This document shows, one piece after another, positions 34,800 through 44,189 of a stretch of 64,000 nt of DNA. The notes under the pieces were generated by a model. That model did no database searches and had not been told where the DNA came from. It saw only the letters and a list, made by a program, of their open reading frames with translations. Location of the stretch: assembly GCF_000178455.1 (NCBI RefSeq), contig NZ_ADNU01000008.1, positions 1 to 64,000 on the forward strand. The letters run 5' to 3'. Position 1 is the stretch's first letter; each line of letters begins with the position of its first letter. The stretch is from Brevibacterium mcbrellneri ATCC 49030. GTDB taxonomy: Bacteria > Actinomycetota > Actinomycetes > Actinomycetales > Brevibacteriaceae. Both the position numbers and the translations under genes were made by a program.

Positions 34800-36871
34800 C
34801 CACTCAGATTCAGGAAACTGAAACTGAAACCCGGGATGCCACCTCGGCACAGTCTGGAATCAGTGGAAAGCTGATTCTTGCATCATTGCCCCAGGCGCTC
34901 CGCAAACTTAACCCCGCGACCATGGTTCGAACTCCCGTGATGTTCATCGTGGAGGTTGGCGCTGCCATCACTCTGGTCCTCGGGTTCATCCATCCCAGCC
35001 TGTTCACGTTTACGTTGGCGATCTGGCTGTTCCTGACCGTGGTATTCGCCAACCTGGCCGAGGCGGTTGCCGAGGGGCGTGGCAAAGCACAGGCCGACGC
35101 GCTTCGAAAGACCCAGACGGCATCGACGGGGCGTGTACGACGCCCCAACGGCGAGGTCGAAGAGGTTCCATCTTCGTCCTTGCGACCCGGTGACGTTGTC
35201 ATCGTGTCTGCAGGCGAAACAATCCCCGGTGACGGCGATGTGATCGCAGGGGCAGCAACCGTCGATGAATCGGCTGTCACAGGTGAATCGGCGCCCGTGA
35301 TTCGCGAATCCGGCGGTGACCGCTCAGCCGTGACTGGAGGTACACGCGTACTGTCCGACACCATTGAGGTGAGAATCACCTCGGAACCCGGAAACACGTT
35401 CATCGACCGCATGATTGGTCTGGTGGAAGGTGCAAGCCGTCAAAAGACGCCAAATGAACTTGCTCTCAGTGCGTTCTTGTCCGTGCTGACGTTGATTTTC
35501 GTCTTGGTTGTTCTCACCTTGGTTCCGATGGCCAACTACTCGAACGCTCAGCAACCGATCACCGTTCTGATTGCGTTGCTGGTGTGTTTGATCCCCACGA
35601 CGATTGGTGCTCTTTTGTCCGCGATTGGGATTGCGGGTATGGACCGGTTGATCAAACGCAATGTCCTTGCCACCTCGGGAAAGGCAGTGGAAGCCGCCGG
35701 TGACGTGACAACGCTGTTGCTGGATAAAACTGGAACCATCACGGTTGGTAACCGCAAGGCCACGGCCTTTGTTGCGGCTGAAGGAATCTCGGAAATCGAG
35801 CTGGCTCGCAAAGCGCAACTGTCTTCACTTGCTGACGAAACTCCTGAAGGCCGATCGATCGTAGTGCTGGCTCAGGACGGTCTTGGGTTAGGAGAAGTTC
35901 CTGAAGCTGATTTCGCTCAAGCTGAGTTCATTCCGTTCAGTGCAGAAACTCGAATGAGCGGTGTCAAACTTTCTGACAACCACCAAGTGGTTAAGGGTGC
36001 TGCCACTGAAATGGTCAAGTGGGTCGAGCAGTCTGGTGTGAAGGTTGGTGACGACGTCAAACACGCGATTGAGCGCATCTCGAACGACGGTGGTACAGCA
36101 CTCGTCGTAGCAGAAGAAGAGAACGAGAAACGCCAGGTCCTGGGGACCATTCACCTAAAAGACATCATCAAAGAGGGTATGGTCGAACGCTTTAAAACTT
36201 TGCGCTCGATGGGGATCCGTACCGTGATGATCACTGGTGACAACGAACTGACAGCTCTCGCGATTGCGCGTGAAGCTGGCGTTGACGACTATTTGGCTCA
36301 AGCTAAACCGGAAGACAAGCTCGCACTGATTCGCCGTGAACAAAAAGGCGGAAACATGGTGGCGATGACCGGTGATGGAACGAATGACGCTCCCGCACTG
36401 GCTCAAGCTGACGTGGGTGTAGCCATGAACACCGGTACTCAGGCTGCGAAAGAAGCCGGAAACATGGTTGATCTGGACTCCGACCCCACTAAGCTCATTG
36501 AGATCGTGGAGATCGGTAAACAGCTCTTGATCACCCGCGGGGCGCTTACGACGTTCTCGATCGCGAACGACATCGCAAAATACTTTGCCATTGTGCCGGC
36601 TATGTTCGTGGTGGCATTCCCCGGTCTCGATGTTCTGAACATCATGCGCTTGTCATCACCAGAGTCAGCAATCACATCTGCTGTGATCTTCAACGCGATC
36701 ATCATTGTGTTGCTGATTCCTCTAGCGCTCCGCGGTGTGAAATACGTTCCCGGAACATCGCACCAGCTTTTACGACGCAATCTCGTTGTGTACGGACTGG
36801 GCGGATTCGTCGTTCCCTTTATCGGCATCAAGATCATCGACATGATCGTTTCGCTTCTACCTGGTTTCTAA
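34796..36871 (+). CDS. kdpB: Potassium-transporting P-type ATPase KdpB
   Basis: Energising subunit of the Kdp pump. The phosphorylation motif DKTGT is at residues 310-314. The actuator loop [20 protein letters not shown] and the hinge [21 protein letters not shown] are complete. Length 691 aa is normal and hydrophobic helices are placed as in the family. It is coupled to kdpA by ATGA overlap and followed by kdpC after 11 nt with AAAGGA. Confidence 0.98.
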   Translation: MTTQIQETETETRDATSAQSGISGKLILASLPQALRKLNPATMVRTPVMFIVEVGAAITLVLGFIHPSLFTFTLAIWLFLTVVFANLAEAVAEGRGKAQADALRKTQTASTGRVRRPNGEVEEVPSSSLRPGDVVIVSAGETIPGDGDVIAGAATVDESAVTGESAPVIRESGGDRSAVTGGTRVLSDTIEVRITSEPGNTFIDRMIGLVEGASRQKTPNELALSAFLSVLTLIFVLVVLTLVPMANYSNAQQPITVLIALLVCLIPTTIGALLSAIGIAGMDRLIKRNVLATSGKAVEAAGDVTTLLLDKTGTITVGNRKATAFVAAEGISEIELARKAQLSSLADETPEGRSIVVLAQDGLGLGEVPEADFAQAEFIPFSAETRMSGVKLSDNHQVVKGAATEMVKWVEQSGVKVGDDVKHAIERISNDGGTALVVAEEENEKRQVLGTIHLKDIIKEGMVERFKTLRSMGIRTVMITGDNELTALAIAREAGVDDYLAQAKPEDKLALIRREQKGGNMVAMTGDGTNDAPALAQADVGVAMNTGTQAAKEAGNMVDLDSDPTKLIEIVEIGKQLLITRGALTTFSIANDIAKYFAIVPAMFVVAFPGLDVLNIMRLSSPESAITSAVIFNAIIIVLLIPLALRGVKYVPGTSHQLLRRNLVVYGLGGFVVPFIGIKIIDMIVSLLPGF

Positions 36872-36882
36872 AGGAAAGTCTC

Positions 36883-37470
36883 ATGGCACAGAAAACCGCA
36901 GGGGTAGTTTCGGCTACCGTTCAAGCAACCCGCACATTATTGGTCTTGCTGGTCATTCTGGGGCTCATCTACCCCGGAGCGACGTGGCTAGTAGGGCGAC
37001 TTAACGCCAACGGTGCGGACGGTTCTTTCTTGGAGTACAACGGCCAGGTCGTCGGTTCAAAACTCATTGGACAAGACACCTCGGACGACCCTAGTTTGTT
37101 TCACCCTCGTCTTTCATCCGGTGACTATGACGGAATGTCTTCTGGTGGTTCCAACCTCAGCCTGGTAGGCGACGAGTTGCAGAAAACCATCGAAGAAGCC
37201 AAGAAGTCGATCGCTGCAGAAAATAATGTCGATCCGGCTGAGGTTCCAGCCGACGCCGTAACAGCGAGCAGCTCGGGTCTAGATCCACATATCAGCAAGG
37301 AGTATGCTCACATTCAGATTGAACGTGTTGCGAAGAACTCGGGACTATCGGTCACAGAGGTCGAGGAACTCGTTGAGAAGAACTCATACGGGTCGATCCT
37401 CGGATTTATCGGTAGTCCGCGAGTGAACGTCAACACTCTCAACCTGGACGTGGTTAAGGCAAAGGGCTGA
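36883..37470 (+). CDS. kdpC: Potassium-transporting ATPase subunit KdpC
   Basis: Single-span accessory subunit (195 aa) that joins KdpA and KdpB. One N-terminal helix (LVLLVILGLIYPGATWLVGR) is followed by the periplasmic-type domain. The conserved GSKLIGQDTSDDPSLFHPR and the signature SSSGLDPHISKEYA are present. kdpD starts 1 nt after its stop. Confidence 0.96.
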   Translation: MAQKTAGVVSATVQATRTLLVLLVILGLIYPGATWLVGRLNANGADGSFLEYNGQVVGSKLIGQDTSDDPSLFHPRLSSGDYDGMSSGGSNLSLVGDELQKTIEEAKKSIAAENNVDPAEVPADAVTASSSGLDPHISKEYAHIQIERVAKNSGLSVTEVEELVEKNSYGSILGFIGSPRVNVNTLNLDVVKAKG

Positions 37471-37471
37471 A

Positions 37472-40027
37472 ATGAACGGACGCCGCGGATCGCTCAAGGT
37501 TTTCTTGGGTGCCGCTCCGGGAGTGGGCAAAACCTACGCAATGCTGGAGGAAGCCCACTCCTTGTCGAAGTCTGGAACCGACGTGGTTGTTGGCGTTGTC
37601 CACACGCACGGACGCGCTGGGACAGCTGCCAAGGTGGAAGGCTTGGAACTTATCCCAACTAAAAAGGTTCTCTATCGAGGATCTGAATATGACGAGCTCG
37701 ACGTTGACGCGATTCTGGAACGACGACCGGAAGTGGTGCTCGTCGATGAACTTGCACACACGATCGTGGGAGCGGAAAGCTCACGCAAGCGCTGGCAGGA
37801 CGTGGAAAGGATTCTCAACGCCGGAATCGACGTGATTTCGACGGTAAACATCCAGCACGTGGAATCGCTTAACGACGTTGTCGCTGACATTACGGGGCAT
37901 GTCCAGAACGAAACCATTCCCGACGCTGTTTTGCGCGATGCTGACGACATCGAACTCATCGACTTAAGTCCGGACGCCCTGCGCATCCGCTTACGCCGAG
38001 GTCAGATCTACAAGCCAGCCGCTGCTGATGCTGCCCTTTCACGGTTTTTCCGGAAAGGGAACCTCACAGCGCTTCGTGAGCTTGCGCTGCTGTGGCTTGC
38101 CGATCAAGTCGATGAGGGCCTAGCGAAGTACCGGAACGAAGAAGGCATCCACTCCACCTGGCCTGCCCGTGAACGCATCCTGGTCGCAGTTGCTGGAGGA
38201 CCACACGTACCCACCTTGATTCGCCGAGGTATGCGAATTGTGGGACGTATGGCCGGGCGTGAACTCGTGGTTGTTCACATCGTTCCCACGGACGGTGCGC
38301 CTCTCATGTCTGATATCGACATTCAGCAGGCAAGAACGTTGACGGAATCCCTTGGAGGTACGTGGCACACGCTGTCAGGTGAAGACTATGCGGAAACTCT
38401 TTTAGAGTTTGCCAATACCATCAACGCCACCCAGCTGGTCATCGGATCTTCGCGAACGCCGTGGTACAAGAAGCTACTTTTGCGACCAACGAGCTCACGC
38501 ATTATTGACGGCGCGGGTGACATCGACGTCCATATCGTCACGAACCACGGAGCCGGCGAACCACAACCACCGCGCCGACGACCTCGGCGAAACCTGTCTG
38601 TCGCACGCACGGTGAGCGCGTGGGTTTTGGCCGGTGTGTGTATCGCCGGCATTACGGCGATGGGAATTTCCGAGGCTCATGAAGTGGTCGCGTTTTCCAC
38701 CTTGAGCATGGCTTATGTCCTGGTGGTTGTAGTTGTTGCTCTTGTCGGGGGACTGTGGCCGGCGCTCGCATCCGCTGTTGTGGGAACCGGATTACTCAAC
38801 TGGTTCTTCACTGAGCCTTTGCACACCATGTCGATCGCTGAACCGGAAAACATCTTCTTGCTGTTCGTGTTCATTGTGGTTGCAGCTCTCGTGGCACGTG
38901 TTGTTGACGGGGCCGCGCGGAGGACGCAAGAAGCACGAACGGCTCGTGCTAACGCACAGCTCATGACTGAACTGGCAGGGTCAGTGATTCGCGAAGGTGT
39001 TGATATCCAGGCCATTCTGGACAAGATCGCTCAAGCGTTTGGCCAAGACAGCGTCACCTTGGGCTACTTCGACGACAACAAGAGTCTTGTAACGGAATAC
39101 CGTTCGGGGAAAGAGCTCACGTCAGCAAACGAAGCCGATGAGACGTTTACTCTGGATGACCACCACGTACTTCTGTTGGCGGGCCGCCCGCTCAATGCGA
39201 GTGAACAGAGAGTACTGGACGCGTACACGGGACGCCTCGTTGGTCTCATGACTCAGACGCAGCTGACGGAAGCGCGCTTGCAGGCACGTCAGTTGGAAGC
39301 TGCGAACGCGATTCGTACAGCATTACTCAGTGCCGTTTCACACGATCTGCGGACGCCGCTGGCAACGATTAAAACCTCAGTCTCCGGTCTACTTCTCGAT
39401 GATGTAGACCTGCCAAAAGATCTGCAAGCTGAGCTGTTGCGTTCGATTGAAGCATCCTCTGATCGGCTCGACAGGATCGTGGCTGACCTTTTGGACATGT
39501 CACGAGTGCAAACGAACACACTCAGTATTAACGAATCCGTTATTGGGCCCAACGAACTGGTGGCGCGCACAGTCGATCACATGGACCCCACGTTGAAACC
39601 TGAACCGCTCGAAATTGCGGTCCCCCACGACCTGCCGCTGGTCAAAACCGACGCAAGTTTGGTGGAACGCATCCTGGAAAACCTGTTGTCGAACGCTGCC
39701 AAACATACAGGCAACGGAGTGAAAATCGATGCGGCGCGAGAGGGAGACCGAGTAGCAATTCGTGTCATTGACTTTGGCCCGGGTCTCAGCGATGAAGCGA
39801 AGCAACAGCTGTTTACCCCGTTTACTCGGCTGGGTGACACCACCAACTCGCGTGGACTTGGGCTAGGCGCTGCCGTCGCGAAAGGGCTAGCCGAAGGAAT
39901 CGGTGGCGAACTTGTCGCCGATGACACCCCTGGAGGTGGACTCACGATGGTTCTGTCACTACCAATCGGAAAAGTCACACACGCACCGTTTGTATCAGAT
40001 CACATGACGACAAGGAGTACGCTGTGA
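37472..40027 (+). CDS. kdpD: Sensor histidine kinase KdpD
   Basis: Senses potassium limitation and controls kdp expression. Domains in order: the KdpD N-terminal domain with Walker A GAAPGVGKTY (about residues 12-21) and DELAHT; a USP-like domain (about 230-360); four short membrane helices (about 385-490); a GAF-like region; and the kinase core with phospho-acceptor His624 in AVSHDLRTPLATIKTSVSGL. The catalytic motif NLLSNAAKHT and the G boxes DFGPGLSDEA and GLGLGAAVAKGL follow. Length 851 aa is full. It overlaps kdpE by 4 nt. Confidence 0.96.
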   Translation: MNGRRGSLKVFLGAAPGVGKTYAMLEEAHSLSKSGTDVVVGVVHTHGRAGTAAKVEGLELIPTKKVLYRGSEYDELDVDAILERRPEVVLVDELAHTIVGAESSRKRWQDVERILNAGIDVISTVNIQHVESLNDVVADITGHVQNETIPDAVLRDADDIELIDLSPDALRIRLRRGQIYKPAAADAALSRFFRKGNLTALRELALLWLADQVDEGLAKYRNEEGIHSTWPARERILVAVAGGPHVPTLIRRGMRIVGRMAGRELVVVHIVPTDGAPLMSDIDIQQARTLTESLGGTWHTLSGEDYAETLLEFANTINATQLVIGSSRTPWYKKLLLRPTSSRIIDGAGDIDVHIVTNHGAGEPQPPRRRPRRNLSVARTVSAWVLAGVCIAGITAMGISEAHEVVAFSTLSMAYVLVVVVVALVGGLWPALASAVVGTGLLNWFFTEPLHTMSIAEPENIFLLFVFIVVAALVARVVDGAARRTQEARTARANAQLMTELAGSVIREGVDIQAILDKIAQAFGQDSVTLGYFDDNKSLVTEYRSGKELTSANEADETFTLDDHHVLLLAGRPLNASEQRVLDAYTGRLVGLMTQTQLTEARLQARQLEAANAIRTALLSAVSHDLRTPLATIKTSVSGLLLDDVDLPKDLQAELLRSIEASSDRLDRIVADLLDMSRVQTNTLSINESVIGPNELVARTVDHMDPTLKPEPLEIAVPHDLPLVKTDASLVERILENLLSNAAKHTGNGVKIDAAREGDRVAIRVIDFGPGLSDEAKQQLFTPFTRLGDTTNSRGLGLGAAVAKGLAEGIGGELVADDTPGGGLTMVLSLPIGKVTHAPFVSDHMTTRSTL

Positions 40028-40707
40028 TTCTCATTGTTGAGGACGACCCGACCCTGTCTCGTGCAATGGCAGTAAACCTCATTGCGCGTGGCTACAAGGT
40101 GCTTACTGCTAACACGGGGGAGCAGGCGCTTACCTTGGCGTCCGATCACCCGATCGAAGCTATTTTGCTTGACCTTGGACTTCCGAACATGAGCGGTTTA
40201 GACGTCATCGACGGAATCCGAGGTTGGTCACAAGTTCCGATCATCGTGGTGACCGCGCGACATGAAACGCAATCAAAAATCGAGGCTTTAGACCGCGGTG
40301 CTGACGACTACGTCACTAAGCCATTCGCGTTAGGTGAGTTGTTGGCCAGACTGCGAGCAAACTTGCGTCGTGTTCCGCAAGAAACGGCTGAACCGGTCGT
40401 CGTCACCTCCGACGGCAGGTTGTCGATTGACCTGGCCCGCAACATCGTGGCGGTGTCAGGCGAACAGGTGAGCCTGACCCCACATGAGTGGAAAATCGTC
40501 GGCTACCTGGCACGCCACCCTAATCGTTTGGTCCGCAGGGAAGAACTACTGACACACGTATGGGGTAAGGGCTATGAAAAGGAAAGCAACTACGCGCGCG
40601 TCTACATGTCACAAATTAGGCAGAAGCTCGAAGTTGATTCTGCAACGCCAAAGTACTTCATTACGGAACCGGGCATGGGGTACCGCTTTGTTCAAGGCGA
40701 CGACTGA
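40024..40707 (+). CDS. kdpE: Response regulator KdpE
   Basis: OmpR-type activator partnered with KdpD. The receiver has EDDPTL, Asp50 in AILLDLGLPNMSG and Lys in DDYVTKPFALGEL. The winged helix contains LTPHEWKIVGYLARHPNRLV and ESNYARVYMSQIRQKL. GTG 40024 overlaps the kdpD stop. It closes the seven-gene kdp cluster and is followed by a very strong terminator. Direct repeats upstream of the operon are its candidate target. Confidence 0.95.
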   Translation: MILIVEDDPTLSRAMAVNLIARGYKVLTANTGEQALTLASDHPIEAILLDLGLPNMSGLDVIDGIRGWSQVPIIVVTARHETQSKIEALDRGADDYVTKPFALGELLARLRANLRRVPQETAEPVVVTSDGRLSIDLARNIVAVSGEQVSLTPHEWKIVGYLARHPNRLVRREELLTHVWGKGYEKESNYARVYMSQIRQKLEVDSATPKYFITEPGMGYRFVQGDD

Positions 40708-40727
40708 CCGGGTATAACCGGGACCAG

Positions 40728-40784
40728 TGAATAGCATGGGCGGGGCTGATCTCTGATCAGCCCCGCCCATGCTATTCAGTTTTT
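40728..40784. terminator. Very strong bidirectional terminator after kdpE
   Basis: A perfect 23-bp inverted repeat (40728-40750 with 40756-40778, core GCATGGGCGGGGCTGAT) around a 5-nt loop, followed by TTTTT on the plus strand. It separates the convergent kdpE and nucleotidase genes. Confidence 0.95.
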
Positions 40785-40793
40785 CGTGGTTGC

Positions 40794-42908
40794 TTAGTTC
40801 TTGCGACGAGTAGCTACCGAAATCACGGCACCTGCTGCAAGGAGTGCGACACCGACGCCCAACGCAACACCGATCTGCGCACCTGTACGTGGCAGCGGGT
40901 TCGAGGAATCCTTGCCAGCTTCTTTGTCAGAGCCGTCAGAATCGTTGGAGCCGCTGGAGTCATCAGAGTCGTCGCCTGGCTTCTGCGAAGGAGCGTCTTC
41001 GGAAGGCTTGTCAGTTGGTGCGCCTTCAGTTGGGTCTTCGCTTGGCTTGATTTCACCAGGCTTTTCCTCACCTGGTTTCTCGTCGCCTGGCTTTTCTTCG
41101 CCAGGCTTTTCTTCGCCAGGTTCGTCTTCAACTGGGCGGGTTGACGAGGTCAGCCACCAGCTTTCGACGAAGAAGTCCTTGGGGTCGATGGTCTTGTTCT
41201 TCACAGTCCAATCGACGATCGCTTCACGGATTGCAATCTGGTCGTTGTACACCTCGGGCAGGTCACTTACCGGGTAGCCAGAACCACCGGACGCGCGGTA
41301 GTTGTTGATCGCCATGATGAACTCGTCGGAGTCCTTGAGTTCAGAGCCATCTTCCAAACGCAGGTTCTCAATGCGCTCGCCAACTGGCTTGGAGATGTTG
41401 ATGTCGTACTTCACGCCGGTAACAGCGTCGTACGAGTAATCTGGAATGTCACGTCCGCGTTCGTCGTCTCGTGCATTGGTGACTTCTTCAGGGTTGAAGT
41501 CAGCGCCTTCGTCTACCTGCTTGAAGTAACGAGCCGACCATTCGAGGTACTCACGTAGCTGCTTGCCGTTGATCTTTACACCCGACAGCGTGTTGTCGTA
41601 CACGTACAGTCCGGCAACGTCGCGGATCGTGACATCGCCCTTCTTGAACTCTGCGGTCCGGCTAAATGGCGACGCCTGCGAAATGACAGGCAGGTCCTTG
41701 TATTCGCTGTCCTTGAGGGCGTTGCGAACAGTGTCGGCCTGCACGTGCGAAATGAAGTCCACGATTGCGGTGTCTTCGTAACGCGAGGTCTTAGCGCTCA
41801 TGGTTTCGGTCGCTTGACCAACCACTTTGTTCACGTGCTTGATGGTCTTTTCGTGTGGAACCTTCAGCGCGTCCTTGAGTTCCTGGTCCTCAGGAGCCTC
41901 GCCCGAGTAGTGTGGGGTGACCTTGGGCTTGTTGTCTTCGGACCAGTCAACCTCGAAGCCGCCCTCGCCGTCTGGTACCAAGGAGAGACCCACCTCGGAG
42001 ACGGAACGAGCCCAGAACTTAGGCTGCGTCACCAGTGCCTGCGTGCCGTCCACCTGTTTGACGTATTCCTCTGGTTCATCCTGGTGGGAGTGCCCTGCGA
42101 TCACAATGTCAATGTCGGGTACCTCGCGGGCGACCGAGGTGGCAAGGTCGTCGGTCTTGTTTTTAGGGTTCCATGTGGAACCTTCAGGGTCCTTACCAGA
42201 GTGCGCAAGGGCGACCACAACGTCAGCGCCGGCTTCTTTTGCCTTGGGAGCCCACTTCTTTGCAGAGGACACAATGTCATCGAAGTGTGCCTTGCCGTCA
42301 AGGTGCTGCTTGTCCCACACTGCAGAACCGGGAGGCGTTACCCCAACAACACCCACCTTGACGGTTTTTCCGTCGATCTCACGTTCGACGATGGTGTACG
42401 GGTCGAACATGGGTTCGCCCGTGGCGTCGTCGATGACGTTTGCGCCCACGAGTGGGAAGTCGACCTGGCTCTGGTAGCGCTTGAGGAATTCGAGTCCGTA
42501 GTTAAATTCGTGGTTACCGACAACCTGAGCGTCGTAGCCGATCAAGTTGTTCGCGGTAGCCATGGGGTGCTCTTTGCCGGTCTTCAGGATGTTTTCCTGG
42601 TTGGCGTAGTAGCTGGTGAGCGGGCTTCCCTGAATGCTGTCACCGTTGTCGAAGACGAAGACTTTGTCAGCTCCACGGTCAGCGCGGACCTTCTTCACGA
42701 TCGAGTTCACGTGTGTGAGACCCAGTGAATCCTTTTCAGGGTACGGCTGGTTTGTGAAGTAGTCGAAGTCGTAAATGTGACCGTGCACATCTGTTGTCGC
42801 AAGGAAACTCAGGTCCAGGTTTTCTGGTGCCGGTTGCGCCAGTGCAACTACTGGGCTCCCAGTGATGACGCAGGCCGTAACAGCCGCGGCTAGGGTGCGA
42901 ATTCGCAT
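40794..42908 (-). CDS. Cell-wall-anchored 5'-nucleotidase/UshA-like phosphoesterase (LPXTG)
   Basis: Surface metallophosphoesterase of 704 aa that likely frees phosphate from nucleotides. The signal peptide (residues 1-24, ending VALAQP) is followed by the two-metal domain with TTDVHGH, NGDSIQGSP, GNHEFNYG, VALAHSG and VIAGHSHQDEPE. The C-terminal 5'-nucleotidase substrate domain includes NNYRASGGSGYP. A repeat-rich Pro/Glu/Lys spacer follows, then the sortase signal LPRTG (672-676), a hydrophobic helix and RRKN. Pho-box-like repeats upstream fit a phosphate-scavenging role. Confidence 0.93.
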   Translation of the reverse strand: MRIRTLAAAVTACVITGSPVVALAQPAPENLDLSFLATTDVHGHIYDFDYFTNQPYPEKDSLGLTHVNSIVKKVRADRGADKVFVFDNGDSIQGSPLTSYYANQENILKTGKEHPMATANNLIGYDAQVVGNHEFNYGLEFLKRYQSQVDFPLVGANVIDDATGEPMFDPYTIVEREIDGKTVKVGVVGVTPPGSAVWDKQHLDGKAHFDDIVSSAKKWAPKAKEAGADVVVALAHSGKDPEGSTWNPKNKTDDLATSVAREVPDIDIVIAGHSHQDEPEEYVKQVDGTQALVTQPKFWARSVSEVGLSLVPDGEGGFEVDWSEDNKPKVTPHYSGEAPEDQELKDALKVPHEKTIKHVNKVVGQATETMSAKTSRYEDTAIVDFISHVQADTVRNALKDSEYKDLPVISQASPFSRTAEFKKGDVTIRDVAGLYVYDNTLSGVKINGKQLREYLEWSARYFKQVDEGADFNPEEVTNARDDERGRDIPDYSYDAVTGVKYDINISKPVGERIENLRLEDGSELKDSDEFIMAINNYRASGGSGYPVSDLPEVYNDQIAIREAIVDWTVKNKTIDPKDFFVESWWLTSSTRPVEDEPGEEKPGEEKPGDEKPGEEKPGEIKPSEDPTEGAPTDKPSEDAPSQKPGDDSDDSSGSNDSDGSDKEAGKDSSNPLPRTGAQIGVALGVGVALLAAGAVISVATRRKN
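41056..41130 (-). repeat. Five 15-bp tandem repeats in the wall-spacer region
   Basis: Five diverged 15-bp units, consensus CCTGGCTTTTCTTCG on the plus strand, encode repeated PGEEK or PGDEK pentapeptides. They extend the linker between enzyme domain and LPRTG anchor. Repeat number may vary between strains. Confidence 0.85.
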
Positions 42909-42975
42909 CTCACAGACTCATTTCTTAAGGGAATTTGGGGACCCTCTGAGTCTAAAATGTGAAAGAAGCGATTCT

Positions 42976-43004
42976 GGTTACGTGCGGTTTAACCCGCGGT
43001 TAAG
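42976..43004 (-). promoter_or_regulatory. Pho-box-like triple direct repeat upstream of the nucleotidase
   Basis: On the plus strand GGTTACG (42976), GTTTAAC (42987) and GGTTAAG (42998) are spaced by exactly 11 bp. Read towards the gene they are CTTAACC, GTTAAAC and CGTAACC. They match the repeats upstream of pstS in spacing and core, which suggests control by the same phosphate regulator. They start about 70 bp before the ATG. Confidence 0.65.
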
Positions 43005-43055
43005 TATCGCTTCACCCGCACGCCTAGCCACCGGTTGCTATTCGTAGAGTTGTGC

Positions 43056-44141
43056 TCAGTAACGGAACAGTGCTGCGGTGTTTTCAACACTTCCGTCGGA
43101 CATGATGACGAGCTTGCCCGAATTCTGCAAAGTGGCCAGGATGGCCTCGTTCACAACATCAGCGTTCCGAGTCACGCTGGGGTTAATGAACAGCGTGTCC
43201 ACGCGCCCTTCTACAGCTGCTTCGCGAATCTTGTCACTTTGTGTAGAAGCCAAACCGGTGCCGAGCTTCGCTGAAAAACGTTCAAACGTAGCATCGTCCT
43301 GTGCTTTGAACGTGGGAAGAAGCGCCTCCCACGCGGCCGCGTGAAGTTCCTTTGGCGAGCGACTGTCAGGGTTCCCCTCGACCATCGCGTCTTGCAGTGC
43401 GGGGTACGTGCAGAACTGCTTAAATGCCGGGTGCGCTTCAGCAACGGCAGCCAAAACCATGGGCTGTGACCGGGCTTTACCCAGCAAGTCGCCAACACCC
43501 TGGCCCACAGCTTTGAGGAACTTGTCGACGAACACAGCGTCAACCTCATCTCCTGCTCCGTGACCGTGGAACATGGCGCGGTCTCCACCGACTGAACGGG
43601 ACTGTAGCTGTCGCTGGCGTTCATCTGGGCTCACAACATCGTCGAGCGACGACGGAACTGTGTCACCCAAGTCCAGCTGCGTGATTGAGTCGCGGGTTGC
43701 GTCAAACAAACGCACCTTGGCGCGTGAGAGAGCCAAAATGTAGAACTTGGAAGATTCGGCCAGCGCGGTTGCCAGCGGGCGCAATGCGAACTGTTCGCCC
43801 ACGTGGACGCGTTCATCCAGTGGAACGCCCACCCGGAAAACAAAGTGAACATTGTCAGCGGAGTACAGTGCGAGGCCGTCTCCTTGGTTACGCCAAAAAG
43901 GACCGTCGTTGATTAGTGCAGTAAACGTCTCTAAGCGCGCGTCAATGTCGCTACTTGAAAGTCCGGCCTCTGCAAGCTTCTGTTGAGCTTCACCTAGAAG
44001 CGATTTGAGGCGCGTAGAAGATTCGCGCGACTGCTGATCAGTGCGATTAACGGGCATGAGCACCGACAGGTGAGTTCCGGTAGCCTGTGCCATCTGGTCG
44101 AGGTGCGTTTTTTCGATCTGGTCAAAACTACTGTGTCCCAT
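43056..44141 (-). CDS. Release-factor-like (baeRF-type) protein
   Basis: A 361-aa cytosolic protein resembling bacterial relatives of archaeal/eukaryotic release factor eRF1 (baeRF group). Recognisable blocks are THLSVLMPVNRTDQQSRES near the start and FWRNQGDGLALYSADN. SKFYILALSRAKVRLFDATR and the eRF1 domain-3-like end (VDTLFINPSVTRNADVVNEA and SGKLVIMSDGS) also fit. Relatives have been linked to ribosome rescue or dormancy, but this subgroup has no proven role. The start is supported by TAAGAT 6 nt upstream of ATG 44141. It is monocistronic. Confidence 0.75.
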   Translation of the reverse strand: MGHSSFDQIEKTHLDQMAQATGTHLSVLMPVNRTDQQSRESSTRLKSLLGEAQQKLAEAGLSSSDIDARLETFTALINDGPFWRNQGDGLALYSADNVHFVFRVGVPLDERVHVGEQFALRPLATALAESSKFYILALSRAKVRLFDATRDSITQLDLGDTVPSSLDDVVSPDERQRQLQSRSVGGDRAMFHGHGAGDEVDAVFVDKFLKAVGQGVGDLLGKARSQPMVLAAVAEAHPAFKQFCTYPALQDAMVEGNPDSRSPKELHAAAWEALLPTFKAQDDATFERFSAKLGTGLASTQSDKIREAAVEGRVDTLFINPSVTRNADVVNEAILATLQNSGKLVIMSDGSVENTAALFRY

Positions 44142-44153
44142 ACATGGATCTTA
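44142..44153 (-). promoter_or_regulatory. Leaderless promoter of the baeRF-like gene
   Basis: On the minus strand TAAGAT (44153-44148) is followed by 6 nt and then ATG 44141. No Shine-Dalgarno is present. Confidence 0.5.
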
Positions 44154-44189
44154 CCCAGAATGCATGTGGCATGCATCTCATTTTGTGTG

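Noticed and set aside
41745-42728. A 327-aa plus-strand open frame opposite the nucleotidase
   Set aside because: Antisense shadow; the minus strand holds the metallophosphoesterase motifs.
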